Shown here piece after piece: positions 59,990-64,000 of a stretch of 64,000 nucleotides of DNA. Position 1 is the stretch's first letter. Every line of letters starts with the position of its first letter. The translations under genes were made by a program, and so were the position numbers. The stretch is taken from positions 28,215,001 to 28,279,000 of the forward strand of contig OX344765.1 in the NCBI GenBank assembly GCA_947034895.1, read 5' to 3'. The DNA is from Rhytidiadelphus loreus. Taxonomy: Eukaryota; Streptophyta; Bryopsida; Hypnales; Hylocomiaceae. Below the pieces are notes generated by a model. That model was given only the letters and a program-made list of their open reading frames with translations. It did not search any database and was not told the DNA's origin.

Positions 59990-61621
59990 CTTTGACGATT
60001 CCAGACCTTCTGGAACATTTTCCACATGCTCCTCGGCGGCCACTACTTCCACTTGCTGGCTTACATCTCCGCCGACGTCCTCTTCACTCTCGCCGTAGTC
60101 CACCTTCTCTTCCGAAGAACAGGGCGAATCCAACACCAGGCCGAACGGAGCAGTCGCAAGTGTCATCGGGTTTTTCGGTACCATTGGCAAACTGCCAAGG
60201 ACGGCATCCTGCAGAGGCTGCAACATCCCTTCAACAGTATCGTCGAGTCGAGGATGACTCGACTCATCCTTTCTAGTGTCCTTCAAGGGAGAGGCGCGCT
60301 GTGTCTCTGGGATAACTTCAAACCTAGCTTGGTCAGGAGACGGCACCCTGTCCACCTTAGAATCGGGAGGTAAATCATGGACGCCCCCCGGCGGGGGAGG
60401 GACATCGCCAACCTTATCCACGAGTCGAGGATGGGGAAGTCCCGAGACCAATTCTTCGACCTTGTTGACTTCAACCTGGCTAGAGGAGGTCACGGGCGCC
60501 CGTTGTTGCGAGGCCTCGGAAAGTGAAGGGAGGACAAGCGAGCCGCCAGATTGAGACTGAATTGCGGCAACCAATTGCTTCAATTGTGTCTCGAGGGAAG
60601 AGATCTTGGCGTTGGACTCTTGCTGCACCTCGGATATTTTGGCATTCGCCGCTTGGTTGCATGCCACAGCCTCAACAAGCTGTCTATCTTTCTCTTCCTT
60701 CGCCTGCTGCCTCACTATCCTCCGCTTTCGGGCTTCTTCCTGGTGAGTCTACCAGTCACCCTCGACCTTGACCTTCCCGTCTGGTAGGAGGATTGGTTTT
60801 TTGTCGGGTTTGGGGGGCATGCCTTCGATATCGTCTTCGTCGGAGGAATGTGGGCGATCTATGTCATCCTCGTCACTGATGTCAATGATCTCTGACGACT
60901 GCACCTTCCATCGTTTCTTAGGTGGGGAAGCCGGGCGTTCCACTGGTAAATCATTACCAACTGCCTCTCTTGCGTCGCTTGGACGCATATCCTGCAACGG
61001 AGGCTCAACTTCCCTTCTTCGAGTCAGCGTTGAATGTCGACGCACCAGTTCGTCGAACTCACTGTCCGTTTCCATGTCCTCATCACGAACGAGTGCTTGC
61101 TACGCTTCTAATGGCTCCCCACGCGCACCCGATTGGGTCCCCCTAGACTCTGATGGGGCTCCTTGAGACCCAGATGGCACACCATGCACCCCAAATAGAT
61201 TCGCCTGTGCAACTGAATGCTCCCTTTGAGATCGTGCAAGGCCTCTTGGAGACCCAGTCCGCTGTTGTTGCAGTGCATCCGGCACAGCAGGCGAGTTCAT
61301 CCACATACACACCTGGAACGTATTTGTCCCAAATTCGTCTATGCCCTCCACGCCAGGATCATTGGTCAACTGGGGACCAATGGCTTCTCTCTCTCGTTGC
61401 CTCGCTGCTGGGATATCCGCTGGTGAATCGTACGTGGGCAACGGTGACGGGGGTGAATTAGAGTTAACCACCACCGGAATACGACTGGGCGGTTTGACAT
61501 ACGCCAGTGAATAAGGCGAATTTGAGAACATGAAATCATTCATGTCCATTTTATCCGCCAGATAAGCAATTTTGTGGTAGCTCCCTCGCATCATCCCTGT
61601 CGCAGAAACCATAAAAATACG
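59990..61621 (-). pseudogene. Disordered and coiled-coil middle part of the ParB/FCP1-like locus (two stops)
   Basis: One frame runs for about 540 codons, interrupted only by TAG 61100-61102 and TAG 60749-60751, each one base from CAG. In order it encodes MVSATGMMRGSYHKIAYLADK, a Pro/Ser/Arg-rich disordered stretch, acidic SDEDD runs (a possible SUMO-interaction-like IIDIS next to DED), a coiled coil (about 60715-60580, QQAKEEKDRQLVEA to LETQLKQLVAAI), then a Pro-rich tail. The likely exon end is 59990 (AAG/gtacaa), joining in phase to the phosphatase exon at 59455. Two palindromic motifs lie in this frame (60239 and 60416) and read HPRLDDTVEG and HPRLVDKVG. The acceptor at 61621 is tentative. 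Confidence 0.5.
60239..60432. repeat. Pair of 17-bp palindromic motifs in coding sequence
   Basis: ATCGTCGAGTCGAGGAT at 60239-60255 and ATCCACGAGTCGAGGAT at 60416-60432. The first is directly joined to a second dyad, GGATGACTCGACTCATCC (60252-60269). Confidence 0.9.
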
Positions 61622-61686
61622 CTCCGAACATCTGATACCAAGATCACAATGAATTAGTAACTGTGCCAAAGTTAACAAGATGTCCT

Positions 61687-61807
61687 ATCCTTGAGTCGAG
61701 GATAAGTCGGGATCTCCATTACAGACAATTGAAAAGGTGAGGAGACACTGAAATCTATTATACTTCTCTACATCAAACGTTTCCATATGTATCCTCGAGT
61801 CGACAAT
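61687..61807. repeat. Pair of 17-bp palindromic motifs in the second intron
   Basis: ATCCTTGAGTCGAGGAT at 61687-61703 and ATCCTCGAGTCGACAAT at 61791-61807, 104 bases apart, inside the proposed intron 61622-61834. Confidence 0.9.
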
Positions 61808-61834
61808 AAGTATTCTTCGTGTTAAGAGACGAAC

Positions 61835-63160
61835 CTTGGCAGCCAACATAAATTTTGGCCCGTAGAAGAGACCACAGATGTTCTCTTGAGGTGCCACAAA
61901 ATCCTGGAGGATTTGTAGGTAGAACTCCATCCTGAGTTCTTTCGCGGTGATCCTCCACTTCGCCTCCGTGTTCTTTGACACTTCATTGTAGTACTGGCAG
62001 TTGTCTGGCGTTTCGTATTCACGCTTCACACAACCCCGGACTGAAGTGGCAAATTCATTGTCCTTGCGGAACAAGAACAGGAGAGGAACGTCATCAGCTA
62101 TGTTGCGATTTGTGCAGTTGTCCAGCATCTCTGCCTTAGCTGGCACGTAAGATGACTGCACGCAATCATAGTCCTTCAACTTGTAGGCCACGAATTTTAT
62201 GGCGGCCTTCACGTCAACCTTGCTGCGCAAAATGAAGAGCCAGACTAGTGGCTCTGACATTTTCGACTCCATAATGTCTGAGAGAAACTTCAGCAGCAGG
62301 TCAATTTCAACTATTTTGTTGGTGACCTTGCTCTTCGGATACTCTCTCACGTCCAACAGCGCCAAATAAATCTCACGTTGTTGGTATTGGTACTGCGTAC
62401 TGGTCACCAGTGCCTTTGCCGCAATATCAATGCCCCTGACCTGCACACTTCCAGCTGGCTCTGGAAGCCTGTACTTCAGTCGCATGAACTGAGAGAACAT
62501 ATGAAGGACCTCGGGAAAATTCTTCCCCAGATCCTTCGCTCGTTTACTCCAAGCGTCGTTTTGAAGCCTCTTCTTGAAGTATTCGTTCTTCGGGTGCGAG
62601 ATGAGGAAGTCCCATGATGCGGATGTAAACTTGTGTCGCGCTTTCCAGGACTTCCATGTCCTTTCAATGACATCTCCCCCATTATCTATCAGTTTAAGGG
62701 CGGTTTTGATGGCTGCGAGGTCCTGGATGATCACTTTCTTTCTCTTCCTCCGCTCCACCCAATCCCCAGCAGCCATGTTATCGGGGACTAGGATTTTCGT
62801 CTTGGACACAGACACCTTCGGATATGTGGCTATCCGTTTCGGCGTTTCACCGAGCAAGTGCTGCGCAAATACTCCGTAGTCCTTGTTTGTGAAATGTCCG
62901 CAGTGATAGAAGAACTCTCTCTTCAGAGACATTGCTTTCCTCTTGAAGCCTTTCAGATCCTTAAATTGCAGCCCAGTTATAGGCTCAATTAACTCACCCT
63001 CTGCATGCTTCGTGAGGAATCTCTCCCAAAACGCGAAGAGATCATCGGGTAATGTGATGATCTGAATTTCATTCTTCAGATCGTTCAGGCTTTTCACACA
63101 GGCTCCTTCTCTTCCTGGGTTGAAGTTCTGATATCGATCGAGAACTGCAATGGTGAATTC
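61835..63160 (-). CDS. Large unknown exon following the ParB-like domain
   Basis: A 442-codon open exon lies between an acceptor at 63161 (gagcag/GAATTC) and a proposed donor at 61834 (AAG/gttcgt). It begins EFTIAVLDRYQNFNPGREG and is free of stops. Features include a basic patch with ERRKRKKVIIQDL, a region rich in aromatic and charged residues, and the block MESKMSEPLVWLFILRSKVDV. I recognise no family. Phase agrees with the preceding ParB-like exon (63388), so they are almost certainly one protein. The intron after it (about 61834-61622) contains two palindromic motifs, at 61687 and 61791. Confidence 0.6.
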
Positions 63161-63227
63161 CTGCTCACCAAAGAAATTCACAAATATTAGAAATGTTTAG
63201 TTTCGTGACATCATTCAGATATACATT

Positions 63228-63364
63228 ATCCTCGAGTCGACGATACTTGTTAACCCAATATATTCACTAACACATTAATTCCTACATCACTCAATGTACC
63301 ACAGTAGTTTTATATGTCCATTTATCATTGGCTGAAACTCTTGCACTATCGTCGACTCGACGAT
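63228..63364. repeat. Pair of 17-bp palindromic motifs in the first intron
   Basis: ATCCTCGAGTCGACGAT at 63228-63244 and ATCGTCGACTCGACGAT at 63348-63364, 120 bases apart, inside the intron 63161-63387. They follow the dyad consensus ATCSTCGA-S-TCGASGAT. Confidence 0.9.
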
Positions 63365-63387
63365 ACTTAAAAATAAATTCGCCTCAC

Positions 63388-64000
63388 CTCGTACTTTGCC
63401 AAGTCATATACTGCCTTATTTCTCCGGGTCACCGCCTCCGTTGCTACATCTGTGGCTCTCTGGCAGGTCAACCAGATATTCCGAAGGCTAATTATCTGAT
63501 TTCCCCATGTCGGTTGGGCGTGATCAAGGTGATTTGTGTAGTTGTAGAACTTCGAGATGTTCCTTAACTTGTTTGGATTCAAGGACCACACAATCCAAGC
63601 GTCCCAAGTTTGGAGCTCTATCCTCCTAGCCTCACCGCACCCTTCCTTCTGAAGCTCCTTTGAAGCGGTTACGCTATGCTGGCCATTAATTATCATGAAT
63701 TTGCCAGTTCGTATGTCGTCCCATTTCTCCGACTTCTTCTGCAGCAGCTCGTTATTTAGATCCACAGGAATGAGGCATAGAATTTGTCGCTGCTTCTTGT
63801 GCCCTAGTTGCACAAGTTCATTTTTCACTGAGTCGACTATGTTCGTCTGCAGTGTGCGAATGATGTACTGGTCTCGCGCTATTATGCACATGTACAACCT
63901 CCTGGTCCAGAAGGAAGCATGACTTGTGATCACTCCAGAAATCTCGTTGATAAATGGCAAACTTCTCGTGCTCTTTCATTTTGGATTGTGATATCGATGG
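63388..64000 (-). CDS. ParB/DGQHR-like domain exon, gene runs off the window
   Basis: The frame is open from at least 63960 to a donor at 63387 (GAG/gtgagg). It shows VDSVKNEL, RQILCLIPVDL and then GKFMIINGQHSVTASKEL, which follows the ParB/sulfiredoxin-fold signature of a hydrophobic strand followed by (D/N)GQH-x(2-3)-A. After that comes a conserved-looking block, WDAWIVWSLN ... LDHAQPTWGNQIISLRNIW. Bacterial ParB binds CTP and palindromic parS DNA; DGQHR proteins occur in phage and DNA-modification systems. A relation to either is suggested by this motif only. The start codon and upstream exons are outside the window or between 63960 and 64000. Confidence 0.55.

Noticed and set aside
57453..61621. 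RNA editing of the in-frame stops (U to C) as a way to restore the protein
   Set aside because: U-to-C editing of stops is known in organelle transcripts of some non-seed plants, but this locus has spliceosomal introns and is nuclear, so decay is the simpler reading.

Overview
The window looks like nuclear DNA of a land plant, most likely a non-seed plant (bryophyte, lycophyte or fern). It is AT-rich, gene-poor and heavily loaded with transposons. The readable genes have short spliced exons with GT-AG introns. They include a CYP703-family P450 (a family restricted to land plants), a thylakoid-lumen pentapeptide protein and a chloroplast membrane protein. I cannot name the species.

Genes I could build exon by exon: (1) UTP23, rRNA processing factor, minus strand, 3546-6412, six exons; (2) a TL20.3-like thylakoid lumen pentapeptide-repeat protein, plus strand, 7121-10348, eight exons, head to head with UTP23; (3) a chloroplast CAAD/CURT1-like membrane protein fused to a long coiled coil, plus strand, 14636-16278, two exons; (4) CYP703-like cytochrome P450, minus strand, 50658-53469, three exons. 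All four remain in frame across every junction and keep their family motifs.

The rest is mostly mobile DNA. The clearest element is a 9.9-kb Mutator-like (MULE) transposon at 25115-35008, with 77-bp terminal inverted repeats, a 10-bp target duplication, a transposase with a SWIM zinc finger killed by several nonsense codons, a second spliced gene on the other strand, and a perfect 77-bp-arm palindrome. Other elements with recognisable ends are a CACTA element (42567-44467, duplication TTC), a PIF/Harbinger-like MITE (48786-49241, TAA), a Tc1/mariner-like MITE (2867-3083, TA), a TTAA-flanked piggyBac-like element (55886-56687), a degraded hAT-like (ZMYM/DUF4371 type) transposase (about 21423-23349, itself interrupted by a MITE), a three-copy hairpin MITE family, several foldback elements, and a dispersed AT-rich family.

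The right end (57453-64000, minus strand, running off the window) holds what appears to be one very large gene of unusual architecture: a ParB/DGQHR-like domain, a long unknown region, a disordered stretch with a coiled coil, an FCP1-like HAD phosphatase domain and a Ser-rich tail. It carries four in-frame stops, each one C-to-T change from a Gln codon. The locus also contains eight copies of a 17-bp palindromic motif arranged as four pairs, two pairs in introns and two in exons. This is the least explained structure in the window.
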